Assembly (NCBI GenBank): GCA_017619375.1
Contig: JAFZSL010000026.1
Span: forward strand, 85,355 to 149,354
Direction: 5' to 3'
Length of the DNA: 64,000 nt
DNA from: Prevotella sp.
GTDB lineage: Bacteria > Bacteroidota > Bacteroidia > Bacteroidales > Bacteroidaceae
The translations under genes were made by a program, and so were the position numbers. This document shows positions 1 through 8,553 of the stretch, one piece after another (positions within the stretch are counted from its first letter, which is position 1; the number at the start of each line of letters is the position of its first letter). The notes under the pieces were generated by a model. That model had not been told where the DNA came from, did no database searches, and saw nothing but the letters and a program-made list of their open reading frames with translations.

Positions 1-405
1 GTGCCTTTGATATATACTCAGATTTGCGCACTTGACCAAAGTATCGTGGTAGGAGACGAGTCCGTGGGAATTTGCTTGGATAAATACCTTGGTGAGAAAT
101 ACCCTTTGTATGCCAAATATTATGACAGTGAGCAAAGGAAAATGATGAAAAGGGAATACATCGTGCCCGATTTCATCTGTTTCTATCTTTTGAGTCTGTA
201 TCCTCCCCCCCTGCCACATGAAACCAGCCAAAATGAAATGGATATTCATATGGGAAAGGCACAATGGTTGGTCAACAAGGTGATGGGAAAGCATATGTTC
301 AAATCCATTTATATAGAAAAGGTGGGTGCCTATATGGCAAAGCACCCACACACGTCTGTTGACCAACTCATGAAAAGCAATGGCCTGCCTATCATGGACA
401 ACTGA
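1..405 (+). CDS. GldB-like lipoprotein, C-terminal part (5' end outside window)
   Basis: The frame is open from the first base and ends with TGA at 403-405, so the GTG at base 1 is probably an internal codon. The 134 visible residues contain the 'LDKYLG..YPLY' pattern, followed by a Tyr/Asp-rich stretch, 'IVPDFICFYLLS' and 'KAQWLVNKVMGK'. I associate these with the C-terminal half of GldB-type proteins of Bacteroidales. In gliding Flavobacteria GldB is a motility lipoprotein; in Prevotella-like bacteria, which do not glide, the homologue is kept and its role is not clear. The signal peptide and lipobox, if present, lie upstream of the window. The gene converges on the cupin gene with about 33 bases between them. 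The family call rests on remembered motif similarity only. Confidence 0.6.
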   Translation: MPLIYTQICALDQSIVVGDESVGICLDKYLGEKYPLYAKYYDSEQRKMMKREYIVPDFICFYLLSLYPPPLPHETSQNEMDIHMGKAQWLVNKVMGKHMFKSIYIEKVGAYMAKHPHTSVDQLMKSNGLPIMDN

Positions 406-438
406 TGCGTCGCCTATGCGAAAAGGGATTTGAAAGAC

Positions 439-771
439 CTAATGATGCTCGGCCACAATGGCAAAATACACCAAATCTTCATCACCATCGTTGTACATTG
501 CATGGGAATGCCCCATGGGGCAGTAATGCACATCGCCCGTGGCAAATGACTCCTCCGTATCGTCATACTTGAAATGGCCATGACCACTGATGCAGAAGAT
601 GATTTCCGAATTCCCTTCATGTGAGTGGTAACCAATATTTGCTCCTGGCGACAAACGACTCTTCATGATTTTGTTCTTCTCATCCACATGGTTGCGCGTA
701 TGGAGCAAACCATTGCCTCCCTTGAAACCTTCAAGGGCTTGTTCCTCGATTTTCTTGTAGTCGATAATCAT
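439..771 (-). CDS. Small cupin-domain protein
   Basis: A 110-residue single-domain cupin. Cupin motif 1 is seen as 'GYHSHEGNSEIIFCISGHG' (His49, His51, Glu56) and motif 2 as 'DVHYCPMGHSHAMYN' (His88/His90), so a metal site is complete. Such stand-alone cupins bind small ligands or act as dioxygenases or isomerases; nothing here fixes the substrate. The frame extends upstream to an ATG at 846, but a Bacteroidota -7 box lies at 833-841 with transcription expected near 826. The ATG at 771 ('MIIDYKKIEEQ') is therefore the better start, and it begins exactly where cupin-like sequence begins. Monocistronic, convergent with the GldB-like gene. Function beyond the fold is unknown. Confidence 0.75.
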   Translation of the reverse strand: MIIDYKKIEEQALEGFKGGNGLLHTRNHVDEKNKIMKSRLSPGANIGYHSHEGNSEIIFCISGHGHFKYDDTEESFATGDVHYCPMGHSHAMYNDGDEDLVYFAIVAEHH

Positions 772-832
772 ATGCTGGGATTGGCATTGTCTTGGATTTT
801 GATGCAATATGCATCTTTTGCCATGCCAACAT

Positions 833-841
833 GCAAATATA
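833..841 (-). promoter_or_regulatory. Promoter -7 box for the cupin gene
   Basis: On the minus strand this reads TATATTTGC, a full match to the Bacteroidota -7 consensus TAnnTTTG. No clear TTTG sits 19 bases upstream. The position decides the cupin start codon (771 rather than 846). Confidence 0.55.
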
Positions 842-1034
842 GTCATTTCCCTCCAAACATGTTTTCCTTGTTATGGAAAAAATGACACATTTATGAAATA
901 ATACAACGAAAAAACACAAAACTGTAGCATATTCCATTCATCCTCTCATATAGACATGACAATTATTCCTACTTGGCAATTGACAAATAGGGTTGCATTC
1001 AGAATCTGTGATTTGTCTTGGATTATTGAGTGGA

Positions 1035-2870
1035 TTAAGGTTTTTTGTTTCCGGTGGCGGGCTTGCTTGTGTTGTTGGCTGGCTTGCTCGTGTTGCTGGT
1101 GGCAGGCTTGCTCGTGCTGTTGGCTGGCTTGCTCGTGTTGTTGTTGGCAGGCTTGCTTGTGTTGTTGGCGGGCTTGCTCGTGCTGTTGTTGGCAGGCTTA
1201 CTCGTGTTGTTGTTGGCAGGCTTGCTCGTGCTGCTGTTGGCAGGCTTGCTCGTGCTGCTGTTGGCAGGCTTGCTCGTGCTGTTGTTGGCAGGCTTGCTTG
1301 TGCTGTTGTTGGCGGGCTTGCTCGTGCTGCTGTTGGCAGGCTTGCTCGTGCTGCTGTTTGCAGGCTTGCTCGTGCTGCTGGCAGGCTTGTTGGTGTCCGT
1401 GCCAGAAGGTTTCGATGTGGTATTTGAAGAGCCTCCAGAGGAAGATGACGAAGTGGTTTGCTCGCCAGGTTTCGGAACATATTTCGTCATCGACATTGAA
1501 GAAATCTTGTTGTTTTCGGTCACGGTTGCGGTCACCTTGTAATGTTCAGAACTGCTCCTTCCGTCCTTGAATATGATTGTTTGCTTTGCAGTAAAGTCAA
1601 CAGATGACTCCTTGATATTGTTTTGCTCGCGCTTTGTGATTTTGTAATCGTGGTTCAGTTTCCATATCACACTGGATACATCATCCTTGTGTTGTCGATT
1701 CATCCACGCAACGACATCTCCGCTACTGGGGGCGTTCGTTCCCATGAAGGAAGTCAGTTGGGGACTCAAGGTTGCCTGAAGGCGTGTGGGTTCTTTCCCA
1801 TTCACGCTGAGGAAGAACTCACGGAAAAGCGACTTGGCTTTGGCTTCATCTTCAGCATTGGCAGCCACTATTTTGACTGTAATCTTATCTTTGGCCTCCT
1901 TGGCAAACAGGCCCGTGGCATGTGTTTGAAGATAATGCTCATAGGCTTCTTTGGTGTTTGATTTGAGCGCATCTTCCCAATCGATGGAGTCGACTATTGA
2001 AAGAAGTGTTTGTTTCTTTGGCGTATCGGGAAAGTCGTTTAGGAATTGCTGGATTCTTTCCTTGTTTCTTGTAGCCAAAACAAAAGACAGGTCGTCCTTA
2101 TGCTTGTTGATATAATCTATCTTCTCTTGTATGACTTGCTTGTGTATGGTAGTGGCATCTGGAAAATTGCGAAGGAAATTCTGCATCTCTCTCACGTCGT
2201 TGCTTCCTATGGCAACGTCGTAAGCACGCGTCTCATTATCAAGCTTGCTGGCATTGTAAAAATACAAGGATACGGCGGCAATGAGGGCTGCGATGGCCAA
2301 AGACACCACAACAGGAATGTATTTGTGCTTGTTCTTGTCCTCTTTGGCCTTTCCTTCGTCTTCATGCACAGGTTTTTCCAAATTCTCATCATCGGTGTCG
2401 ATAAACGATTCTTCTTCCACCTCGTCGCTGTCGTTGATGGATTCCGGATCGACATCATCTTTGCGATTTGTGTCTTCGGGGGTGTGCTCATCATCTTCTT
2501 CCAAAAGCACGTTTACATCGTCTGCTACAGCTTCGTCTCCAGTCTCTTCCTCTGGATTCAAATCCACTTCCACTTTTTCTGTCTCATGCCGGTCTTCGCC
2601 AAGATTGGTTGAAGAGTCAGGGCGATTCTCCAACAATTCATCATTGTTCTCAAAGGAAGAGTCTTCAGATGAAGGGTTTTCATCTGTCTCATGCACGTCT
2701 TGTGGCAAAGAGTGGTAGCAACGGGGGCAGATGCCGTCGTCTTTGAAATAGACTTCACCACAATAATAGCATTTCACTATATTACCGGCAATTTTCTCCC
2801 CACATGAGGGACAGACTGTCGCTGTTTCGTTGATTTGGTGTCCACATTCGGGACATTTGATAATTGCCAT
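1035..2870 (-). CDS. Zinc-ribbon membrane protein with C-terminal TSKPA repeat tail
   Basis: A 611-residue protein with two N-terminal zinc ribbons (Cys6/9/20/23 and Cys34/37/48/51), a strongly acidic Glu/Asp-rich stretch of about 130 residues, one membrane helix near residues 184-206 and an extracytoplasmic region. The latter includes an NTF2-like segment ('SLFREFFLSVNGKEPTRL', roughly residues 340-460). The last 140 residues are low-complexity: a Ser run, then 14 copies of a 7-8 residue TSKPA unit. Zinc-ribbon plus single-helix proteins of this type occur in many bacteria; none that I know explains the tail. The gene follows the GH25 lysozyme gene by 51 bases on the same strand, so co-transcription is likely. 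Pro/Lys/Ser/Thr tails often span cell wall or serve as flexible linkers; here that is inference. No enzymatic motif is seen. Confidence 0.8.
   Translation of the reverse strand: MAIIKCPECGHQINETATVCPSCGEKIAGNIVKCYYCGEVYFKDDGICPRCYHSLPQDVHETDENPSSEDSSFENNDELLENRPDSSTNLGEDRHETEKVEVDLNPEEETGDEAVADDVNVLLEEDDEHTPEDTNRKDDVDPESINDSDEVEEESFIDTDDENLEKPVHEDEGKAKEDKNKHKYIPVVVSLAIAALIAAVSLYFYNASKLDNETRAYDVAIGSNDVREMQNFLRNFPDATTIHKQVIQEKIDYINKHKDDLSFVLATRNKERIQQFLNDFPDTPKKQTLLSIVDSIDWEDALKSNTKEAYEHYLQTHATGLFAKEAKDKITVKIVAANAEDEAKAKSLFREFFLSVNGKEPTRLQATLSPQLTSFMGTNAPSSGDVVAWMNRQHKDDVSSVIWKLNHDYKITKREQNNIKESSVDFTAKQTIIFKDGRSSSEHYKVTATVTENNKISSMSMTKYVPKPGEQTTSSSSSGGSSNTTSKPSGTDTNKPASSTSKPANSSTSKPANSSTSKPANNSTSKPANNSTSKPANSSTSKPANSSTSKPANNNTSKPANNSTSKPANNTSKPANNNTSKPANSTSKPATSNTSKPANNTSKPATGNKKP
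1050..1400. repeat. 24-bp minisatellite inside the zinc-ribbon protein gene
   Basis: About 14 tandem copies of a 24-bp unit (some 21 bp), reading on the plus strand as variants of GGCAGGCTTGCTCGTGCTG plus CTGTT. Units are multiples of 3, so copy changes keep the reading frame and only lengthen or shorten the TSKPA tail. Neighbouring copies are nearly identical, which is expected if copies are gained and lost by slippage. The bias opens spurious Leu-, Cys- and Trp-rich frames on the opposite strand. Confidence 0.9.
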
Positions 2871-2921
2871 AGTTGCTTTTGCTTTTTGGTTTGACGCTAA
2901 GCTGTTGCTGTTATGATTGTG

Positions 2922-3620
2922 CTACCATCGCTTGAAACGAAGTTCTCGCAAGCTGTGCTTTCCCATGAGACGGCTTTTGTCCACATAACCGTTAACACCA
3001 TTGATACGTCCTTTTCCCGTATATTGCCAAATGATGTAATCGCGGTCGTCTGCAAGGTGAGGCTCTTCGTCGGAGTACATTGCCACCATGAGCGGATAGT
3101 CGTCCACTTTGCCGCACAAATAGTTGTTGTAGAAATTCCGTCCAGTATAAAGAAGAGGCTTTTGGTGGTATGCCTCTTCTATCAACAAGAGGAATTTCAT
3201 CAAAGAGTCGCAAAACTGCTTGGTACCCATAGATTTGGGCTTGGTCTCGATGTCAATCATGGGGATGAGGTCTTGGTCGCCCGGCCTGCACTGACTCATG
3301 AAATTGCGTAACTGGAGATCTTGTGGTACGTTTGCATGGTAGAAATGGTATGACCCTACTTTCAGCCCATGGGTATGGGCCAGGTCGATGTTTCTCTTGT
3401 AGGTGTTGTCTTGTGTTTCCTTCCCTTCTGTAGCCTTGAAATAGACATAAGCCATATGGCTGTTGTCGCCAAGTGTTTCCCACCAGATGTCTTTCTGGTA
3501 ATGGCTCATGTCGAGACCATGTATATGGTTGCACGTGTCTTCACATTGGATTCCATAAGTTTGGGCATAGGTGAAAAGGGTCGTTAGCAAGCCGACCATT
3601 GTTAAAAAGAGTCTGTCCAT
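2922..3620 (-). CDS. Secreted glycoside hydrolase family 25 lysozyme
   Basis: A 232-residue GH25 enzyme (N,O-diacetylmuramidase type), cleaving the MurNAc-GlcNAc bond of peptidoglycan. After a signal peptide (residues 1-20, ending at Ala-Gln) come 'GLDMSHYQ' (Asp37), 'FKATEG' (Glu65), 'GSYHFYHA', the catalytic 'MIDIET' (Asp123, Glu125) and 'IIWQYTG'. All core GH25 motifs are present, so it should be active in the periplasm or outside. ATG at 3620 gives the cleaner signal peptide; another ATG nine bases upstream (3629) is possible. A -7 box at 3642-3650 drives it. The zinc-ribbon gene follows in the same direction. The role, self-remodelling of the wall or attack on other cells, cannot be told from sequence. 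Confidence 0.9.
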   Translation of the reverse strand: MDRLFLTMVGLLTTLFTYAQTYGIQCEDTCNHIHGLDMSHYQKDIWWETLGDNSHMAYVYFKATEGKETQDNTYKRNIDLAHTHGLKVGSYHFYHANVPQDLQLRNFMSQCRPGDQDLIPMIDIETKPKSMGTKQFCDSLMKFLLLIEEAYHQKPLLYTGRNFYNNYLCGKVDDYPLMVAMYSDEEPHLADDRDYIIWQYTGKGRINGVNGYVDKSRLMGKHSLRELRFKRW

Positions 3621-3641
3621 TTCAATCAATTATATCTGATT

Positions 3642-3650
3642 GCAAAGATA
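3642..3650 (-). promoter_or_regulatory. Promoter -7 box for the GH25 gene
   Basis: Minus-strand TATCTTTGC, matching TAnnTTTG, 22 bases ahead of the GH25 start. No TTTG at the ideal distance is seen upstream. Confidence 0.55.
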
Positions 3651-3744
3651 CAAAAAAAAGATGATTCTAACAGATACAAACCACTTATTTTCACTAAGTG
3701 TGCGTTTTTTTTGTTTTTTTTACTTTTAGGGAAGGCAAAACCAT

Positions 3745-4581
3745 TCACTCGTCAATTTCCATCAAGCCGCGCTTGATTCCTTGGAAAATGGCGGAACGAG
3801 CCTCACGGCAGGCCATATGTCTGTATGCCAAGGTGTGTCGGATGGTATGGAAAGCTGTAAAAGGACTGCTGAGCGCGAATCCATTACCTGGAGTGGCTCC
3901 GGATTGACCGGGATGTCGTGAATGTTCGTTGAGCATCAAGGAACGGACCACCCATTGGTGCGCCTTTGCGTACACTTTGGAGACAAAGGGCAATTCATCT
4001 TTGCTAAAGCCGAAACCTTCGATGAGCAGGTTGCCTTGCAGTTCTGCCATTCGAGTCATCTTTGTCTGTGAAAGCCATTTTTCCAATTTCACGAAATCCA
4101 CCTTGTCCCCATCGATGCGGAGGTATCTGCCAAGGTCGATGATTCCTCGCAGGAAACTCTTGCAAGTGAGCATTTTTTCAACATTGGTGATGATAATGGC
4201 CATCAGTTGCATCGTCTCATATGATTTCTCTGGGTCTCCATACTCTTTTCTTATGATTTGTTGCAAGCGTTCCTCAAGCAGCTTGTTCTTCATATGAAGG
4301 AGGTCGAAAACATACATGTCGGAAAAGCCCATAACGGGAAACGAGGATAGTTGCTCCTTGATTTTTCCTATCTGGCTCTCGGGAATATTGAGCTGGTCGT
4401 CATAATAGTAATGCTCCACTCCTTTTGCCAGGATTGGAGTGAGTTGATGCCACCATGCAAGGGAAACCAATCGTGTCCATTTGTACTCAGACATGATGCC
4501 TATAGGTTTCGACTCGTTGAACGCACCACTGCGCAACAAGTTGAGGAAATTACTGGTTTGTATGTCGTATTGGTATGCCAT
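3745..4581 (-). CDS. Nucleotidyltransferase-family-like helical protein, catalytic motifs not seen
   Basis: A 278-residue protein. Its N-terminus ('RLVSLAWWHQLTPILAKGVEHY') and middle ('EKWLSQTKMTRMAELQGNLLIEGFGF') resemble the helical parts of the large 'nucleotidyltransferase family protein' group (NTP_transf_5-like) found in Bacteroidota surface-polysaccharide regions. Those proteins are longer and carry a G-S plus D-x-D nucleotidyltransferase core. I see neither motif here, so this may be a shortened or degenerate member. It has no signal peptide or membrane helix. It starts 12 bases after the nhaC-type gene and is the last gene of that run. I cannot assign a reaction. Confidence 0.4.
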   Translation of the reverse strand: MAYQYDIQTSNFLNLLRSGAFNESKPIGIMSEYKWTRLVSLAWWHQLTPILAKGVEHYYYDDQLNIPESQIGKIKEQLSSFPVMGFSDMYVFDLLHMKNKLLEERLQQIIRKEYGDPEKSYETMQLMAIIITNVEKMLTCKSFLRGIIDLGRYLRIDGDKVDFVKLEKWLSQTKMTRMAELQGNLLIEGFGFSKDELPFVSKVYAKAHQWVVRSLMLNEHSRHPGQSGATPGNGFALSSPFTAFHTIRHTLAYRHMACREARSAIFQGIKRGLMEIDE

Positions 4582-4593
4582 GGGGATGGAAGG

Positions 4594-5880
4594 TTATGAG
4601 AATTTTCTTGGGTATCTCAACAGGATGGCCAGCAGTGCCACGACGCCGAGAACCATGGGGTAATAGAGTGTTGGGATGATTTCCAAAGGATTGAGCTTGC
4701 TCAGTCCTGCAGCCATAAGCACTTGTGCACCATAGGGAAGCAATCCCTGGATGCAACAAGAAAAAGTATCAAGGATGCTGGCGCATTTTCGATTATCCAA
4801 ACCAAACCTGTCTCCGATGTTTTTGGAAATCTCCCCAACGGTGAGGATGGCTACGGTGTTGTTTGCTGTGCACATGTTGACAATGCTCACCAATGCCGCT
4901 ATGGACAGTTCTGCACCTCGCTTGCCGCTGACATGCGATGTGAGCTTCTCTATGATGTAGTCAATGCCTCCGTTGATGCGGATGATTTCCAGAAGGCCAC
5001 CTGCCATCATCGTGATGATGATGAGTTCACCCATGTTGTTGATTCCCGTACCCATTGCGGAAAGCCATCCTGTAAGGTCGTAGTCGCCGTAAATCATGCC
5101 AATAACGCCTGTTAGCAACAGACCGATAGTAAGCACCGCCATTACGTTCATACCAAACATCGCAACAACGAGCACCACGAGGTAGGGCATGAATTTAACA
5201 GTATCGTAAGCAGGCAAATTTGACGGGGAATGAATACCCGAACCAAGTAATATGTATGCGACAAGTGTGATCAATGCTGCGGGAATGGCCAGATAGAGAT
5301 TGACACGGAACTTGTCGCTTAGCCGACAATGTTGCGTCTGTGTGGCGACGATGGTGGTGTCGGAAATGAAAGAAAGGTTGTCGCCGAAGAAGGCGCCACC
5401 CACTACGACAGCCACCATTATGGAGGCTTCCGTTCCAGTGGAGCTTGCCAGGCCGGTGGCGATAGGGGTGAGGGCAACTATGGTGCCGACGCTTGTGCCG
5501 ATAGACAAGGAAATGATGCACGCTGCCACAAACAGACCGGCCAACAACATGTCGGCGGGCAACAAGGACAGGGTGAGATTCACAGTGGCATCGACGCATC
5601 CCATTTGTTTGGCAGAATTGGCGAAAGCGCCAGCCAACACGAAAATCCAAAGCATGAGCATCAAGTTGCCCGAACTGGCTCCACGGCTGTAATGATCTAC
5701 GCGCTTGGCTATGGGCACACCTCCGCTGATGGCGATTGCGTAGACACTTGCCATCATGAACGCCACCGTGAGGGGAATCTTGTAGAAATCACCGGCAGCT
5801 ATGGATAAAACCAGGTAGACGATGACAAACACTATCAGCGGACTGAGAGCGTATAGTCCTCTCTTGTTGCTCATTGACAA
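4594..5880 (-). CDS. NhaC-family Na+/H+ antiporter-like transporter
   Basis: A 428-residue membrane protein with about eleven hydrophobic segments and the glycine- and asparagine-rich signature of the NhaC/ArsB-type ion transporter group ('SLSIGTSVGTIVALTPIATG', 'GGAFFGDNLSFISDTT', 'NMCTANNTVAILTVG'). NhaC proteins exchange cytoplasmic Na+ for H+. Relatives in the same family (MleN type) couple Na+/H+ exchange to organic acids. It lies 31 bases downstream of uxaA on the same strand, in a run with a LacI-type regulator, so a part in uronate or aldonate uptake or in handling the acid load of that pathway is possible; this is inference from context only. Start ATG at 5880; the next codon but one is also ATG. 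Confidence 0.8.
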   Translation of the reverse strand: MSMSNKRGLYALSPLIVFVIVYLVLSIAAGDFYKIPLTVAFMMASVYAIAISGGVPIAKRVDHYSRGASSGNLMLMLWIFVLAGAFANSAKQMGCVDATVNLTLSLLPADMLLAGLFVAACIISLSIGTSVGTIVALTPIATGLASSTGTEASIMVAVVVGGAFFGDNLSFISDTTIVATQTQHCRLSDKFRVNLYLAIPAALITLVAYILLGSGIHSPSNLPAYDTVKFMPYLVVLVVAMFGMNVMAVLTIGLLLTGVIGMIYGDYDLTGWLSAMGTGINNMGELIIITMMAGGLLEIIRINGGIDYIIEKLTSHVSGKRGAELSIAALVSIVNMCTANNTVAILTVGEISKNIGDRFGLDNRKCASILDTFSCCIQGLLPYGAQVLMAAGLSKLNPLEIIPTLYYPMVLGVVALLAILLRYPRKFS

Positions 5881-5911
5881 TCTCTTCTCGTTATGGTTCT
5901 TGCGAGTGAAA

Positions 5912-7414
5912 CTAAAGGGTTACTCCGTTTTTGAAGATGGAAATCTCACGATAGCCGTTCATCTCGTTGCGGGTGGGTTCACCATTGGCTACGGTGATGA
6001 TCTTGTTGATGAATTCTTTTAACAAGTCTTCCATCGACGTGCCTTCCACCAACTTACCGGCATTGAAGTCAATCCAGTTGGGCTTGCGATTGAAAAGCAC
6101 ACTGTTGGTGGAAACCTTCATCGTGGGGATGAACGTTCCAAACGGAGTGCCACGTCCCGTGGTGAATAGCACAATCTGACAACCGGCAGAGGCGAGGGCG
6201 GTGGAAGCCACCAAGTCGTTGCCAGGGGCGGAGAGAAGGTTGAGACCGTTGGCCTTGATACGGTCGCCATATTCAAGAACACCACTCACGGGTGCACGCC
6301 CGCATTTCTGTGTGCAACCGAGGGCTTTGTCCTCCAATGTGGAGATGCCGCCGGCCTTGTTGCCGGGAGAGGGGTTCTCGCCAACTGGTTCTCCGTGGCT
6401 GAGAAAATACTCCTTGAAGTTGTTGACAAGAGAGACGGTCTGTTCAAACAGTTCGGGTGTTTCGCAACGGTTCATCAATATGGTCTCGGCTCCAAACATT
6501 TCCGGCACTTCGGTAAGGATGGTGGTGCCTCCTTGGGCTACAAGGTAGTCGCTGAACTCTCCGACAAGCGGATTGGCGGTAATGCCACTGAAACCATCAC
6601 TACCACCGCATTTCAATCCCACGCGCAAGTGACTGAGGTCGCATGGCTCACGACGATCCTTGCTGGCAAGGGCATGCAATTCACGAAGGATGGTCATGCC
6701 GGCTTCTATCTCATCGCCTTCCACTTTCTGCGTCACCAGCAGGCGGATGCGGCTCTTGTCATAGTCACCGAGCATTTCCATAAATTGTTCGGGTTGGTTG
6801 TTTTCACAGCCCAATCCAAGCACAAGCACGCCGCCGGCATTGGGATGCAAAACGATATCGCGCAATATCTTGCGTGTGCTCTCATGGTCGTCGCTCAACT
6901 GCGAACAGCCATAGTTATGATGCCATGAGTGTATGGCGTCCACGCCTTGACATCCGGTTTCTTGCTGAAGAAGGGAGGCCAGACGCTCTGCGATGCCGTT
7001 CACGCATCCTACAGTGGGTACTATCCATATCTCGTTGCGGATGCCAACCTCGCCGTTGGCCCGCAAATAACCATTGAAGGTGCGATGTTCCTTGGCGATG
7101 TTCAAGCGCTCGTTCACAGGCTTGTAATCATAGGCAAGTGTACCGGAGAGATTGGTCTTCAAGTTGTTCTCGTTCACCCATTCACCCGACTTGAGGTCTT
7201 TCACGGCATGGCCGATGGGGTAGCCATACTTGATGATGTCGGTTCCGGCTGGCGTGTCTTCGATAATGATCTTGTGCCCCATTGGCGTGTCTTGGGCGAT
7301 GGTGATGTCTTTGCCGTCCACTTTGATGACTTCTCCTTGTGCAAAGGCTTTCAAGCACACTACCACGGAGTCGGCAGGATTGATTTTGATAAAAGTAGAT
7401 TGGTTCATATTCAT
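5912..7414 (-). CDS. uxaA: Altronate dehydratase
   Basis: UxaA converts D-altronate to 2-keto-3-deoxy-D-gluconate in galacturonate catabolism. The protein has about 500 residues, the usual length for the full two-domain form. An N-terminal SAF-type domain ('INPADSVVVCLKAFAQGEVI') precedes the large C-terminal catalytic domain with 'HNYGCSQL', 'VLVLGLGCENNQPEQ', 'GLKCGGSDGFSGITANP', 'QKCGRAPVSGVL' and 'FTTGRGTPFG'. The frame is open to 7462, but homologues start with 'NQSTFIKINPAD', so ATG at 7414 (or 7408) is chosen. It follows the LacI-type gene by 44 bases. The partners uxaB and uxaC are not in the window, so the rest of the pathway must be elsewhere. Related sugar-acid dehydratases share this fold, so the exact substrate is probable rather than certain. 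Confidence 0.85.
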   Translation of the reverse strand: MNMNQSTFIKINPADSVVVCLKAFAQGEVIKVDGKDITIAQDTPMGHKIIIEDTPAGTDIIKYGYPIGHAVKDLKSGEWVNENNLKTNLSGTLAYDYKPVNERLNIAKEHRTFNGYLRANGEVGIRNEIWIVPTVGCVNGIAERLASLLQQETGCQGVDAIHSWHHNYGCSQLSDDHESTRKILRDIVLHPNAGGVLVLGLGCENNQPEQFMEMLGDYDKSRIRLLVTQKVEGDEIEAGMTILRELHALASKDRREPCDLSHLRVGLKCGGSDGFSGITANPLVGEFSDYLVAQGGTTILTEVPEMFGAETILMNRCETPELFEQTVSLVNNFKEYFLSHGEPVGENPSPGNKAGGISTLEDKALGCTQKCGRAPVSGVLEYGDRIKANGLNLLSAPGNDLVASTALASAGCQIVLFTTGRGTPFGTFIPTMKVSTNSVLFNRKPNWIDFNAGKLVEGTSMEDLLKEFINKIITVANGEPTRNEMNGYREISIFKNGVTL

Positions 7415-7458
7415 TTTTCGTTTGTTGATGTAGTCACGATGGGCTTGGGGCGGACTCC

Positions 7459-8523
7459 TCAAATCATTGTCCTTTGGTAGAAGTCCACGTTTTCCTTGAT
7501 CAGTATTTCGATGGGCATATAGTTGACAGGGGCGACTTTCTTTTTCAGCACAATGGCCATGAAAAGTGCTTCCACGCAGTAGTATCCCTGCATGTAGGCA
7601 TGTTGTGCAATCAGAAAGGAAATGCTGCCTTCACGTAGACAGTTTGCGTTTTTTTGAACCATGTCGTAGCCCATGATCTGGATATCGCGCCGGTTCGTGC
7701 GAAGCAGGAATTCACCTACGATATGTGCCTTAGAGCAGAACGTTATGCAGTGATGGGTCTTCGGATGGCTGGTGAAATAGTCTTCAAGGATGTCGTCATA
7801 AGTGGTTTTCTCTTCCTCCAAGGGTAAATTGACCACTTCTATTTTCACGTTGGGGAAATGATCGTGCATGTAATGCCTGAAGCCTACTTCACGGTTGTCT
7901 TGCTGTTTGCTTGCTACCTTCCCGTCCTTCATCTGCTTCATGATCATGATCTCACTGCTGCCTGATGCGATGAGCATCAACATCTTGGCAGCGAAATATC
8001 CACTGCAGAAAGAATCCTGGCCGTAGAATGACAAAGGTTTCAAATCAGGCATGTAGGAGTCCAGCATTACAAACGGGATGTTCAACTCATGCAATTGGTT
8101 GGTGAACTGCCTTGTGATATCCAGACTGGAAGGCACGATGATGACACCATCGGGATGCTTTGCAAGGCATTGCTCATATGCCTCTATGAAAGTGTCGTCT
8201 TCAAAACGCTTGTAATAGAGCATCTGCACGTCGATATGGAAGTCACGACGAGCCTCACAGGCGCGGTTGGCTCCCTCTTCTATCTCTTCCCAATAGGCTT
8301 CGGAGGCGTGCTTGGGCATGATGAAATAGAAAGAATAGGAACGGTTGTAAGCCAAAGCACTAGCGTACATATTGGGTTGGTAGTTCATCTCCTTCAGCGC
8401 TTTTTCCACCTTTTCACGGGCGGGAGGAGAGACATTGGGACGATTGTGTAGAACTCGGTCTACCGTACCTACTGATACACCGGCGCGGGCGGCAATATCC
8501 TTGATTCTGATTTTCTGGGTCAT
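7459..8523 (-). CDS. LacI-family transcriptional regulator
   Basis: A 354-residue LacI-type regulator. The N-terminal helix-turn-helix is 'IRIKDIAARAGVSVGTVDRVL' (residues 5-25) followed by the hinge 'NRPNVSPPAREKVEKAL..MNYQPN'. The remainder is a periplasmic-binding-protein-like sugar-sensing domain ('DGVIIVPSSLD', 'VMLDSYMPD', 'IMGYDMVQKN'). ATG at 8523 is chosen because a strong promoter places transcription near 8547, downstream of the ATG at 8574. The gene leads the run with uxaA and the antiporter, so it probably represses or activates that run in response to a uronate-derived ligand (inference). No clear palindromic operator was found by eye near 8554-8585. Confidence 0.9.
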   Translation of the reverse strand: MTQKIRIKDIAARAGVSVGTVDRVLHNRPNVSPPAREKVEKALKEMNYQPNMYASALAYNRSYSFYFIMPKHASEAYWEEIEEGANRACEARRDFHIDVQMLYYKRFEDDTFIEAYEQCLAKHPDGVIIVPSSLDITRQFTNQLHELNIPFVMLDSYMPDLKPLSFYGQDSFCSGYFAAKMLMLIASGSSEIMIMKQMKDGKVASKQQDNREVGFRHYMHDHFPNVKIEVVNLPLEEEKTTYDDILEDYFTSHPKTHHCITFCSKAHIVGEFLLRTNRRDIQIMGYDMVQKNANCLREGSISFLIAQHAYMQGYYCVEALFMAIVLKKKVAPVNYMPIEILIKENVDFYQRTMI

Positions 8524-8553
8524 CTGAGAGTCGTAACTGGTGGTAATCGGTTT

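Noticed and set aside
956-1570. Leu-, Val-, Cys- and Trp-rich open frames on the plus strand over the minisatellite
   Set aside because: They are by-products of the repeat: all frames are open because the 24-bp unit has no stop codon in any of them. The minus-strand frame has zinc ribbons, a membrane helix and a start; the others have no domain.
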